The notes under the pieces were generated by a model. The model was not told the DNA's origin. It did not search any database and saw nothing but the letters and a program-made list of their open reading frames with translations. From Doris montereyensis (Eukaryota > Mollusca > Gastropoda > Nudibranchia > Dorididae), in the NCBI GenBank assembly GCA_037039925.1, contig JAXRKP010000017.1, positions 685,386 through 749,385 on the forward strand: a stretch of DNA of 64,000 nucleotides, in the 5' to 3' direction. The stretch's first letter is position 1. Each line of letters starts with the position of its first letter. The position numbers and the translations under genes were made by a program. Shown here piece by piece: positions 1 through 9,583 of this stretch.

Positions 1-296
1 AACTTATTCGTATCAATTGGTAACAACACATACTTTGTCACCAGGGTTGAACTTTTTCAGTTTTGCCGTTCTGTCGTAATGTTTCCTCTGGCAAATTTCA
101 CAGGAACGACAAAATCTTGCGACATCTCCTTCTACTCCAGGCCAGTAGAAATTACTGATGACTTTATCTTTCGTCTTCCAAATTTCCTGATGTCATCCCA
201 TAATAATGTTATGAGCCACCGACATCACATTGTTCCGCAAATCCTGTGGCAAAACTGTCTGTCTCACACTTGTTCGTCGGCCGCCGTCCTCATAGA
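1..296 (-). pseudogene. Integrase remnants of the LTR element (H2C2 zinc finger joined to C-terminal region)
   Basis: The minus-strand translation gives an integrase zinc-binding pattern: two histidines about 7 residues apart (AHNIIMG-stop-H), about 30 residues, then CRSCEIC as the Cys pair, preceded by a YWPGV motif. An in-frame stop lies between the histidines. It continues straight into a basic stretch (HYDRTAKLKKFNPGDKVCV) that in complete elements lies beyond the catalytic DDE core. The core is therefore missing through an internal deletion. Confidence 0.7.
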
Positions 297-469
297 TTAT
301 GTACACGACACACCTTTTCGCTTTTCAAAGCGAGCAGTCTTCTTTCCTCTCGCTTTTGGTACTGTAGCCTCTGTCAGCTTCACTATCGCCTGGCCTCCCT
401 CTTGCAGTCGAATCAGTTCCCTCCGATCGATGCCTCGTTTCTCTTCCTTCCGTCCTGCCTCGGCTCTCA

Positions 470-765
470 TCGCTAATGCACCCACCATCCAATTATCCGG
501 ATCGCCAGGATTCTTGCTCCATCCACGTTTCCGACAACTAAATCATAGATGGCATCAGGGATACATAATGCTGTGACCTTTCCCTTCAAGTATGGTGTCC
601 TCACTTCGGTTACTCCTCCTTCGCCAGCAACATCGTGTTATCAATTCTCGTTATAAAGCATTTCTTTCCAGTGAGCTCCTCATCTCTCATTAACCTCCGA
701 CGCACGATAACGCCTTCACAGCCCGTGTCTCTCACGACACCAACCTTTTGGTCTCCTATAAGACT
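470..765 (-). pseudogene. Retropepsin-like aspartic protease of the LTR element
   Basis: On the minus strand, VVRDTGCEGVIVRRRL carries the DTG catalytic triad typical of retroelement proteases, followed by a beta-rich segment ending near IYDLVVGNVDGA, the usual C-terminal flap/LILGN-like region. At least one frameshift separates the two halves (around 640). No reverse transcriptase follows; the sequence passes into a basic linker (297-488) and then integrase remnants. Confidence 0.7.
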
Positions 766-2014
766 CCGCGAGCCTCATTACCAATGCACCCGCCTTCTTC
801 GGTGCGATTCCATGTTTCTGATTCCATGCCTCACAGTACCTCGCCATATGGCCTTGTTTTCCACTTATAACATTTGAGGTCATAACCTCGTCTATCTCCA
901 CCAGCTCCAACACAACTTTTCATCGTATGTCCTCGTTTCCCACACTTAAAACATTTGACGTCCTGGTCTTTGCTTCCTCCAGCTTTACATTCCATCGATC
1001 TGTGTCCAGGCCTCCCACACTTGAAACATGCTGTAGTATTTGCATTTGTCTCCGCAATACTTCTTTTTGCATTCCGTCCATTACTGCTACTCAACTGTCG
1101 GCTCCTTGTTGTGAAGGAAGTACCTGCTGTTTCTGTCACATCTTTCAGTGAGGATAGTTTCTTCTCGCGGATATGTGTTGCCAGATCGTCCGGGCAGGCA
1201 TCCATAAATATTGGTCCAGAACAAAGAGATCTATTAGGTTGTTGTAGTTTTCGTCAACCTCCGCTAACCTCACCCATCTTTCAAGATATGTCTTGAGCCT
1301 CACAATAAACATACTTGAATTTTCTCCATTCTCTGGCTTGCAGTAACGAAACATATGCCTATATCCATCCATTGTAAGGTTGTAACGGCTTTGCAACGCA
1401 CTCGTAGTCTTTTGCCTCTTCTTGAGATAGGCGTGAAAAACAGTCCAATGCCCTTCCAGTTAACAAAGCACTCAAATACGTCGGCCAGATTTCTCTTCTC
1501 CTACCGTTTGCTGTGGCGAAGTTTTCATATCTGGTAAGCCAGTTATCCAATGCATCAGCAAGGTCTACAAATGATGGTAGCTTTGGTAGTTTATATGCAA
1601 GAACCACTGGGGAACTGTTGTTGTTAATGTTTGCCTCCAGTCGACATCTTGCTCTCATTTCTTTTCCTCTTCGGCCAGCCGTAATTTCTCCAGTCCCAGT
1701 TGCTGTTCTCGTTCTCGTTTTCTTTCTTCTCTCCTCCCTTTCGGCAATACGTTCTTGATGTAGTCTTTTCTCTCATCTGCTGAAAGGCTAAGGGCCTCCC
1801 ACTGATAATCTAGCAATGATCTCTGACATAATAATTTCTTTTCTTGGATAGATGGTTCCAAGATATAGGCCACTGATTTGAGATATGCCAACAATAGTCC
1901 GACCGTGGTAATCCTTTCGTTTAGATCTAGGGGTAATTCCTTCGTTAGTAGTTGTGTAATCTTATTATTATTATTAGGGTGACAAAACAACTTTGTAGGA
2001 TGTTCCTTTGTCAA
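716..2014 (-). pseudogene. gag polyprotein remnant with CCHC zinc knuckles
   Basis: The minus strand encodes, in order, an N-terminal charged helix (1655-2014), a capsid-like segment (1359-1658; KLPKLPSFVDLADALDNWL and LLTGRALDCFSRL), its continuation (1145-1396; FIVRLKTYLERWV) and CCHC knuckles near 831-1205 (CFKCGRPGHRSMEC, CFKCGKRGHTMKSC). A third knuckle (GKQGHMARYC) begins the next frame at 716-913. At least four frame changes are needed to read through, so it is not translatable as it stands. The order matches Mag-type Ty3 elements. Confidence 0.8.
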
Positions 2015-2253
2015 CTACAGGAGAGTTAATCAAACTAAATAAAATAAAATTCCTTCGTTAATGTCAATAGATTCAAGGCCTAGGGTTTCCTCAACTAGGT
2101 TTAGATCTAGATCCAGATATAGATTATCTAGATTCAATATTGCCTGTCCTCCTTTGATGATGTAAAATCTAGATCTATGGAATTTGTAAGAATCTAGATC
2201 TAACGGGATAGGTCTAGATCCCAGATTATCTGATCACGGACAAGCCCTCACAA

Positions 2254-2744
2254 TGTTACGAAGGGTAATGGAAGCGTAAACACAATCCAGAAACGCCAAC
2301 GCTCAATTAATAACTACAACAAAGACGTTTATTATACTCACAGTCGACAATCAATCAATGAAGTGAAGCAATTTCATAATGCTGGCATGTAAAGATGGAA
2401 TCAGTCATGTACTTCTCTCGCACTTGTCGAATCTATCTCTCGCCTCCCTCAATAGTAGGTAAAAAAAAATGGCTTTTTATACTTAGAAACAAAGACTCTT
2501 CCAGAAACGGAAATTTCCAGAACGTTCAAGACAATACAAGAAGGTTCAATACAATTCCACACAATACTACACGAACCTAAACTCATGCTGAATTGTCCAG
2601 ACATAAAGGAATCGAATACTAGGGCGCACTAAAAACGATTACGTCACAATCTCTAGAGGCTTAGCACACGCCAAGACTGATTACGTCATGGGCCCCCACC
2701 AACTTTGAAAAATCCCCCTCAGAGAAAAAAGTAACTCTGTTACA
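2254..2744 (-). repeat. Putative 5' LTR (about 491 bp)
   Basis: Upstream of the minus-strand gag lies a block starting TGTAACAGAG (minus, from 2744) and ending TTCGTAACA (2254), giving the TG...CA termini of an LTR. The block contains TCTAGATC-rich sequence just outside its 3' edge. The partner LTR is beyond the window, so neither LTR identity nor the target duplication can be checked here. Confidence 0.5.
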
Positions 2745-2866
2745 ATCCACCTACCTGAACTAGAGGGGGTATATTGTACTCGAAAAAAACTCGAGAATTG
2801 TTTTCAACTACCTCTCGGTTGAGAGGCCGACACTTTGCCTTTGTACTACCGAGTCTCCTGAGATAA
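2745..2866 (-). mobile_element. SINE family A, fragment interrupted by the LTR element
   Basis: The sequence from 2745 (TCCACCTACCTG..., then GAGAGGCCGACACTTTGCCT) matches the head half of the SINE copies at 36047-36370 and 62700-63028. Homology begins exactly at the LTR edge, so the LTR element inserted into this SINE. The tail half should lie left of the window. Confidence 0.65.
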
Positions 2867-3110
2867 TATAAGCTGAGATAACATAAGATGAGAAAACATA
2901 AGATGAGATAATATAAGATGAGAAAAAATAAAGTTAGATATGATAAGATAAAATTATATAATATGAGACAACATGAACATAGAAAGGATTAGATAAGAAA
3001 AGATCAGGTAAGAAACGAGAAAAAAAGATATGGAATATAAGTTGAGATAAGACTTGATAAAATAAGATAGATAAGATGATACTTATATAAAATAATGTCA
3101 GATAAGATTC
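2866..3110. repeat. Degenerate GATA/ATAAGATGAGA simple repeat
   Basis: Many variants of ATAAGATGAGA and GAGATAATATA occur head to tail. It is a diverged low-complexity array without coding potential. Confidence 0.7.
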
Positions 3111-3297
3111 TGATACTGCCAACGTAGACAATTTTGTTTTGCTCAGATTCTCAACATTGATGGTCGTAGTGGGTTCTTGGTAGGCGATGTCTAGGGTAGG
3201 TTGATAATGATAGAGAACCTCCGTCCTTTTTGTTGTTGTTGTTGTTGTTGCTTGTATTAATTGTGTCCAAAGTCGTTGCATGCTTGAGCAGAAGGAT

Positions 3298-3648
3298 TTA
3301 CACTCTCTTGCATGTCTCGCTCAGGGTGGCGTTAAGAGCATAATAATAGTCGGCAAATAAGAGGTATCGAACAGTTTCTTCTTGAACCTCGGTTTTGGCG
3401 TGCAATCTGCATAGATTGAAACGCTTTCCATCTGTTCTGTACCCGATGTCAATGCCAACATTTTTGTCACGGTATGCGTCTGCGTCGGTGAGCATTGCCG
3501 ATAACATCATGTTGAACAGGGTCGAGGCCAACACGCAGCCTTGTTTCACGCAAATTATGGACTTGGGTACCCTCTGGTAGCTTGCACGCCGTCGTGGAAT
3601 TCTCTGACTATCTTTATGAATTTGTCTGGGCATCCAATTTTGTCTCAA
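3298..3648 (-). pseudogene. LINE reverse transcriptase fragment (craniata-type)
   Basis: The minus-strand ORF contains VKQGCVLASTLFNMMLSAML, RYRTDGK-like and LLFADYYYALNA motifs of the palm region of reverse transcriptases from the 'craniofacial development protein 2-like' LINEs. The catalytic FADD box reads FADYY, so the catalytic aspartates are gone. Only about 115 codons remain. It abuts an oppositely oriented LINE fragment at about 3650. Confidence 0.75.
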
Positions 3649-3649
3649 T

Positions 3650-3998
3650 TTTGACTGACCGATTATACGATCAGATTGAAGAATACCAGAGTGGATTTAG
3701 ACCAGGAAGAAGTGTACAAGACCACATATTTACAATTAGACAAATAGAAAAATTTCTTTACAGAAACATTCACTTGCACCTGTGAGTTATTGACTTAGAA
3801 AACCCAAGGTAAAAGACCAAAAGGCATACATCGAAGAAAGTGGGAAGAAGATATAAAAGAGGCATTATAGCAAAAAAATTAACTTTCACAGAAGGAAACA
3901 GAAAATGCCAGGACAGGGCAACCTGGAGAAGATCATTTCGGGCTTCTGAACCCATACACCGGAAGGTAGAAATGGGAACTGATAAAGAAAGAAAGTTA
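3650..3998 (+). mobile_element. LINE family 1, copy 1: short RT piece fused to the 3' end
   Basis: The plus strand reads QIEEYQSGFRPGRSVQDHIF (RT fingers/palm), then stops and jumps within a few codons to the 3' tail (AAGACCAAAAGG..., AACTGATAAAGAAAGAAAG). The same tail ends the copies near 16467 and 26467. About 1 kb is missing by internal deletion. Confidence 0.75.
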
Positions 3999-4429
3999 TT
4001 ATCATTACTGGTGGTCATCCTGTCCCTTCTCCTTCTCTCATTATTATAATAATTATCACCACAAATTAGCATTACAGCATTATAATGAGTATTAACAAGA
4101 GTATAAATGGTAGCAGTAGTTATACTGTTTTTGTAATAACATTATTATTTATGAATAATGACGAGGGGTACTCACTGCCCTCGTATTTTACAGTAATTAA
4201 AGAGGGAATCCGGCTCCACGCAATAAAGTTTCCACCCAGGGGAGGTTACCACCGATCTGTTTCTGAAACAAGAGCAGATAATTTTGCGCGCTAGGCGCTA
4301 AATATCCTATTGTTTGTATATATGTGTAGGTCTATGTCTAGCTTGTTCGTCACTTTTGTACGCGAGGTGAGGCATTATAAATAAATATAATATCACAGGT
4401 TAGAACCAGATCTTTGTCTGGTAGGTTTA

Positions 4430-4590
4430 GATTTAGAATCTAGATCTAGATTCTAGATATAGTCATAACCACATAAAATTAAATCTAGATTATATAGACT
4501 CTAGATCTAATGTAGATTTACCTAGACCTAGAATCTAATCTAGATCTAATCTAGATCTAATCTAGATGATAGATCCTTAGATCTGATGTC
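4430..4590. repeat. TCTAGATC-rich low-complexity island
   Basis: Dense variants of TCTAGATCTAGA/TAGATCTAAT. Similar islands occur at 2060-2230, 4915-4940, 14545-14640, 19340-19360, 27180-27310, 49960-50130 and 58425-58450. Confidence 0.8.
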
Positions 4591-4644
4591 TCGTTTGACC
4601 CAGAAAGGGTTGGCCAAGTAGGGAAACCTCAACTACAAACATTT

Positions 4645-5303
4645 TTTTTTTTACCTTTTGGTTGCTAACCTATTTGTCCCTATTTACATCTAAATTTTCA
4701 GGCTGAAAAAGCTTTTAGGAAAAAATATCCAAAGGACACATCACAAGGTAATAAATTTTCAGGCTAGTTAGGAATATGGGCAAGCTAAATATTTGATTGT
4801 TTAGCGTTCTCCAAACCCACTCTTGGTCAGACCTCCTCTGTCACCCCACTTCCCCCTCTCTGTCCCTCTTTGTCACCATGATCCATAGGCCTAGGACTAA
4901 CATCACGATCGTCTAAATATAGATCTAGATCTAGTTAAGGTCTATCAGCTTCAGAAACCGAGCTAGAATCATCACTCCCGGGCATAAACTCATCACCAGA
5001 GTCAATATCATGTCTATATATGTATCAGCCTCATCATCAAATTCCATCGCTAATGTAAACAAACCAATAAAACAAGAAAAATCGTCAAATCGCAGTTCAA
5101 AACACCCAATAAAAATTACCGTAGTCGAATAAAGCATCGTAAGAAAAGGGGAGCAACTCCTGAATTACTACAGGCACTGAAAATAAAGAATTCGCCTTTT
5201 AAATGGTCCTTATTAGGAATTCCCCTTTTGGCTAACGTCGGATTTGAAACCCATACATACCGGAAATTCGCCTTTCGTGAATATAGCAACCAAAAGGGTT
5301 AAA
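4645..5303. mobile_element. piggyBac-like MITE (no ORF)
   Basis: The ends are inverted repeats: ACC-TTTTGGTTGCTA near 4653 and its complement TAGCAACCAAAAGGG followed by TTAA at about 5300. CCCT-type termini next to TTAA are the hallmark of piggyBac-group elements. The left TTAA is degraded in a T-rich run. The inside carries further CCTTTT/GGCGAATTT inverted motifs and no transposase. Confidence 0.55.
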
Positions 5304-5384
5304 AGGCCGGCGCTATTCGATAGCATGACGGATAGACTTACAGTAATTTTTTTTTAATACTGAATAAACTAATACACAAAGGAG

Positions 5385-5425
5385 CCATAGTGGAGTGAAA
5401 TCAATATATGAACAAAAATCTACTC
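5385..5425 (+). repeat. Short match to the tail of the foldback element at 19.2 kb
   Basis: AGGAGCCATAGTGGAGTGAA resembles AGGAGCCACAGTGGAGTGAA at 19213-19232. It may be a truncated remnant of the same Penelope-like family. Confidence 0.4.
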
Positions 5426-5654
5426 AAAAAAATACTATTCTGAATCTGACTGATAGTTAACAAGTTAGATCTGCAATGTGTGTGTTTGTATGTATACGTG
5501 TGAGTGTGTGTGCGCGCACGTGTGTATAGGGCCATCTTGTAAACAGCACATATCGTCATTTAGGTACTGTTCATCTTAATTACATAACAATTTTCGTGTA
5601 TGTAGATATCTTGATTTTATAGTAATCTTAAGTATTGAGTACATTATGTAAGCT

Positions 5655-5763
5655 ATTATATGATGTGGGTCTTAGCCTTTGTAAAGCGCACATGAGCATG
5701 ACTCTCATGGATAGGGGCGCTATATAAATTTTGCATTATTATTATTATTATTATTATTATTTT
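5655..5763 (+). mobile_element. LINE/SINE 3' tail with (ATT)n
   Basis: A GTAAAGCGC...GGGGCGCTATATAAATTT motif followed by (ATT)n is the common 3' end of many invertebrate retroposons. A related tail, inverted, is at 31350-31400. Confidence 0.6.
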
Positions 5764-6165
5764 ATATGAGTTGAACTACATTGATTCTTCTTAACCTTTC
5801 CTTTCAAATGTTTCACGTCCGGCCTCAGCCACTTTTTGAACATGCTATCGCCTTAATATATTAAACAATAGAAGCAAAATAAGCGCCATTTTTCTACGCT
5901 AATAGTCAACCATTTGACAGTATCATACTTCACTGTTCCATCGAAAGCGAATATAATGCAACATCTTTCAGTTGGTAAGGTCCTAAATGTTTTATTTGTA
6001 GCCTCATTACAGTAATGCAAAATGATCATTATGAGCACACACATCTGGATATCTATAAATTACTATAAGTTTATCCACTATATAAATTGAAATAAGACTC
6101 TCCATTAACAAGCACCATCTCACTGCCATGACATGTTTTTAATTACATACAATTATCGACTAGTT
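5764..6165. other. No gene seen
   Basis: AT-rich single-copy-looking DNA; no conserved ORF, splice pair or repeat was recognised. Confidence 0.5.
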
Positions 6166-6437
6166 CAGAACCGACCTCCCCTTGGCTGCCCAAAGGCTAG
6201 GGGAGTTAACCCTGACTGAATACCACACCCTGCTGCCTTGTAGGTTGGTGGGTCTTGGCTGACCAAAGGCTAAGGGAATTAACCTTGACATCAAAACCAA
6301 GGCCCGGTGAGGGGCCTCCAAGGTGGCAGGCCCACCATCTACCTAGGGTACAGTGGGATAATCACCTGCTTACCCAAAACCAATTCAGAAGAACCAAATA
6401 TATTACACCTGGACTGAACTTCAGAAGACGACCCTAA
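6166..6437 (+). mobile_element. LINE family 1, 5' UTR fragment
   Basis: It contains two copies of the monomer with GACCAAAGGCTAAGGGA and CTGCTGCCTTGYAGG, then GGTGGCAGSCCCACCATCTA and the CTTCAGAAGACGA end of the leader. These match the 5' ends of the fuller copies at 13600 and 23727. No ORF follows. Confidence 0.75.
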
Positions 6438-6983
6438 ACACAGACACTATTGACATGTGCTATATTTATTTGTCATTGAACTTGATACTCTCCAGTACAA
6501 TTTAAATAGGATACCTTACAATGGAACTCCTCCTTCATAAATTATGAGTATCTTAAAATAAAATGTTTTGCATGGTGTCCACCATGACTGCTGCAAGGAA
6601 GACAGATCAGTATAGCCATGTTGGTATTGTCTTCCTCCAGTCATCACGATACCAATTCATCTCCCAATTAAGAAACACTAGGAAATATCGATAACTTACA
6701 ACACGTAAAGCTGGGTGAACAGCAACCAAAGATTAATGGTTATTCAATATGTTAATGTTGTTACGTGCATGAAGTTTGTGCACCTTGCTCATCAGATTAC
6801 TATTTTCCAATACATTTCACTTCGTATTTATACATATTTCTCCGTTATTAGCGTCGTAATGACATCTTCCACCATTTCCTCAAATTTTTATTGTTCCTTC
6901 ATTTGTAGTGTAAGCTAACTTTTCTTTACCCCAACCCTACCTCACCTTTTCACTTGTTTTCCTCTCCTTTCATTGAAAGACAG
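6438..6983. other. Region likely holding the CYTH gene's upstream intron; first exon not identified
   Basis: No convincing start exon was found. A pyrimidine-rich tract (about 6920-6970) ahead of AG dinucleotides at 6978-6979, 6982-6983 and 6992-6993 looks like a 3' splice site for the next exon. Confidence 0.45.
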
Positions 6984-7177
6984 GCACCTGTAGGTTCTCT
7001 ACCTCTCCAAAACAAAGTACAAAATGCCTTTAATGTGGAGATCAAGGCAAGGGTGCCAAACATGGAGGAGTTGAAAGTCAGAGCCAAAAAGCTTGCATGC
7101 AATGAAGGTCTAACAATTGTACAAGAGGACACCTTTTTTAATTCTCCTGATGGAAGACTCAAGTTGAGTGCATTCAG
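6984..7177 (+). CDS. CYTH gene, first recognised coding exon
   Basis: Encodes the N-terminal strand and metal motif (FNVEIKARVPNMEELKVRA) to GRLKLSAF. The open frame extends back to about 6954 without an in-frame ATG, so translation must start in an exon further left. The donor is CAG|GTATGT at 7178. Acceptor candidates are at 6979 or 6983. Confidence 0.8.
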
Positions 7178-9534
7178 GTATGTGAATCTGTCCAATTTGT
7201 TTTTTATGAATGTTTTGGGTGATAGTTTATGATAGCATAGCATGATTTCTTGCTGCCATTCAAATACTGCATTGATTAAAAACAATTATGTAAAGCTTCT
7301 AAATGTTTTCAAAACATGTTTCCTGCCCACCTCAAAGAAGTACAATTTAGTTTTAGTACAAACCTGTGAAATCTCGAGATCTTCTATAATGCCGTTTTAA
7401 TGTCTGACCATAAATCACCTGCCTTTATAATAAATCCTTTAGTGCGGTAGCTCCTGTGTTTTGGAACATCATCAGTTTTAAAATTAGGTCAAACCCAACT
7501 TTTAATTCATTCAAAAGAAGTTTAAAAACTGAGTTGAAGTTTTATGGAAACCACAAGAGCTGAAATAGATAATTTGTTAACGATTAATCTCATCATAAAG
7601 CTTTACCTGCCACTACAGATAGAGAAGTGGGCATTATGATCTGGTATCCAGTCCTATCTATATAATTCACTTTCTATGTGTGTGTTGCCGCTAATCTGCT
7701 AAACGGCCAAGCGGACAGAGTTCCTATTTGGCACCGACAATGTGATCAAACCGGGAATGGTTTGGGCGTTTAAAATTCATATTATTGTGTTTGGTAAATT
7801 GTCGGCACTCGCTTTGTGAATCATCATAAATTAAACATAATTATTTTAGTCCGCCATTATGCTGGACTTGACTAACACTACCCAGAACACTGCTTCGTTG
7901 ATTCATGTTGCCAATTGAAAACTACTCACATAGTGTAAACATTCACCAGTCGATTAATTCTTTTGCAACCTGTAAAAGTGGGTCAGCAATAGCCCCACTA
8001 ACAGGAGGGAAATCTCAGCATGTGTGTCACCATATCCATCATGACATTGAAGGACATACTATTATCTCCCACATCATGCACCATTAGCCTACTGACCGAA
8101 CGTTGTATTTTATACCTGAGGTCTATTTGTGTGGACATACTTTGGTGTCAATTGGCTATTCTATGGATTTAAAGTGAAGACACGTTAAGTATACTTGCAA
8201 AGGAAGGACGAACCATAAACGTGGTGTATCCTGAGGCCCTTCTCTAAAATTACCCCTTTTTCCGTGCATCGCCGGGTACTCTGCTATTTTTTTATAAATC
8301 TTGACTCCCTTTCACCATATGAAATTAAGATTTCATCTATGTAAAAAATTAACATTCCACTTTATTGTATTGTATTGTATCTCATGTATTGTGAAGTCTT
8401 TAACATTATGAGCGCGAGAGGCCTATGAATAAATGAGAGAGTATGGATATACTGTTGATTCATTTTTTGTTGTGAACAACAAACAGTGTAATTTCCTGTA
8501 CTAATAAACGATATATATAGTTCTTAAATCTTATAATGATAATCAATTAGTAGTAATGAATGCTACTTTTAATAAAAACCCAAACCATACCTAGACATTA
8601 TAATTTATTTATTTATTTACAGGTGTTCATAATTATTTTATTTTCAGGTCACGCTCACCGTTTTTGTAGAGTAAATCTTTCAGTTTTGGGGGGTTTTGTT
8701 TTTGTTTTGTTTTTTTTTGTGTGTGCCAAATTTGCTGGTTATAGCACAGAGAACAATAGCAGAAGAAATAGGATAATAGAGATGGATAGGACACACACTC
8801 TCAGAGAAGTACTACAAGACATGCCCTTTAGTGGAATCCACAGGGAAAGGTGGTATGGGGAAGGCCACGATTAACGTGGAGAAGGTTAATGGAAGATAAC
8901 TTGAGGAGAGAGGGGGCCTTTTGTGGAGGGACATCAAAAGTTACCCGAGACGGGAATAAGTGGATGTCTGTTTTCGTAGTATAGGGTGAAAAGGCAATGA
9001 TTAGACGAATGCATTAAGATTCCTTCATTAATTCATTAAGTTTAATCTTCCTCACCTCTATGGTAATTTTACATGCTTTCTAATTTTTGTTTCTTAGGGT
9101 GAGAAATCTCAACTAATTTCCTATCGCCGGGCTGATCAAGAAGGCCCAAAGTTATCAGATTTTCATGTTGTGGAAGTTGAAGACGCTGACGGAATAAAGG
9201 TACGAAAAATGTCTGCTTTGTTATGACTTTACGGGGTCCGTACGGCAGTCTTGGAGTCTTCAAAAATGGGCAGCCTATTCAAGACTTTTTCAAGTCTTGA
9301 AAATGGCTGGGTTTTAAAAGAACATAGTCTCAAGTCTTGAAAAAGTCTTGAATTTCGCAATGGTCATCAGTGGTCTATCTCTCAGCGGAGGAAAAGACAA
9401 ACTGTACTACTGACACTGCCATGTGTGACACTACAGGCACAACAGATAGAGATTGACCAACAGACATACAGAGAGAGAGAGAGTTTCCACTCTGGGCTTT
9501 GTCTGACACCTACACCATAACTAAACACTCTCTC

Positions 9535-9583
<49 letters not shown>

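Larger units (their letters stand above)
1..2744 (-). mobile_element. Ty3/Gypsy-type LTR retrotransposon, internally deleted, runs off the left edge
   Basis: Read on the minus strand from 2744 leftwards: a putative 5' LTR (2744-2254), a leader, gag with zinc knuckles (about 2014-770), an aspartic protease with a DTG site (about 760-500), then directly an integrase zinc-binding segment and an integrase C-terminal-like segment (about 295-1). Reverse transcriptase, RNase H and the integrase core, about 2 kb in a normal element, are absent. Several frame changes and stops are visible. The gag resembles the Mag-like C clade common in molluscs. The element is a dead deletion derivative; its other end and LTR lie outside the window. 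Confidence 0.8.

Noticed and set aside
79..576. 165-codon plus-strand frame
   Set aside because: Shadow of the minus-strand protease/integrase remnants.
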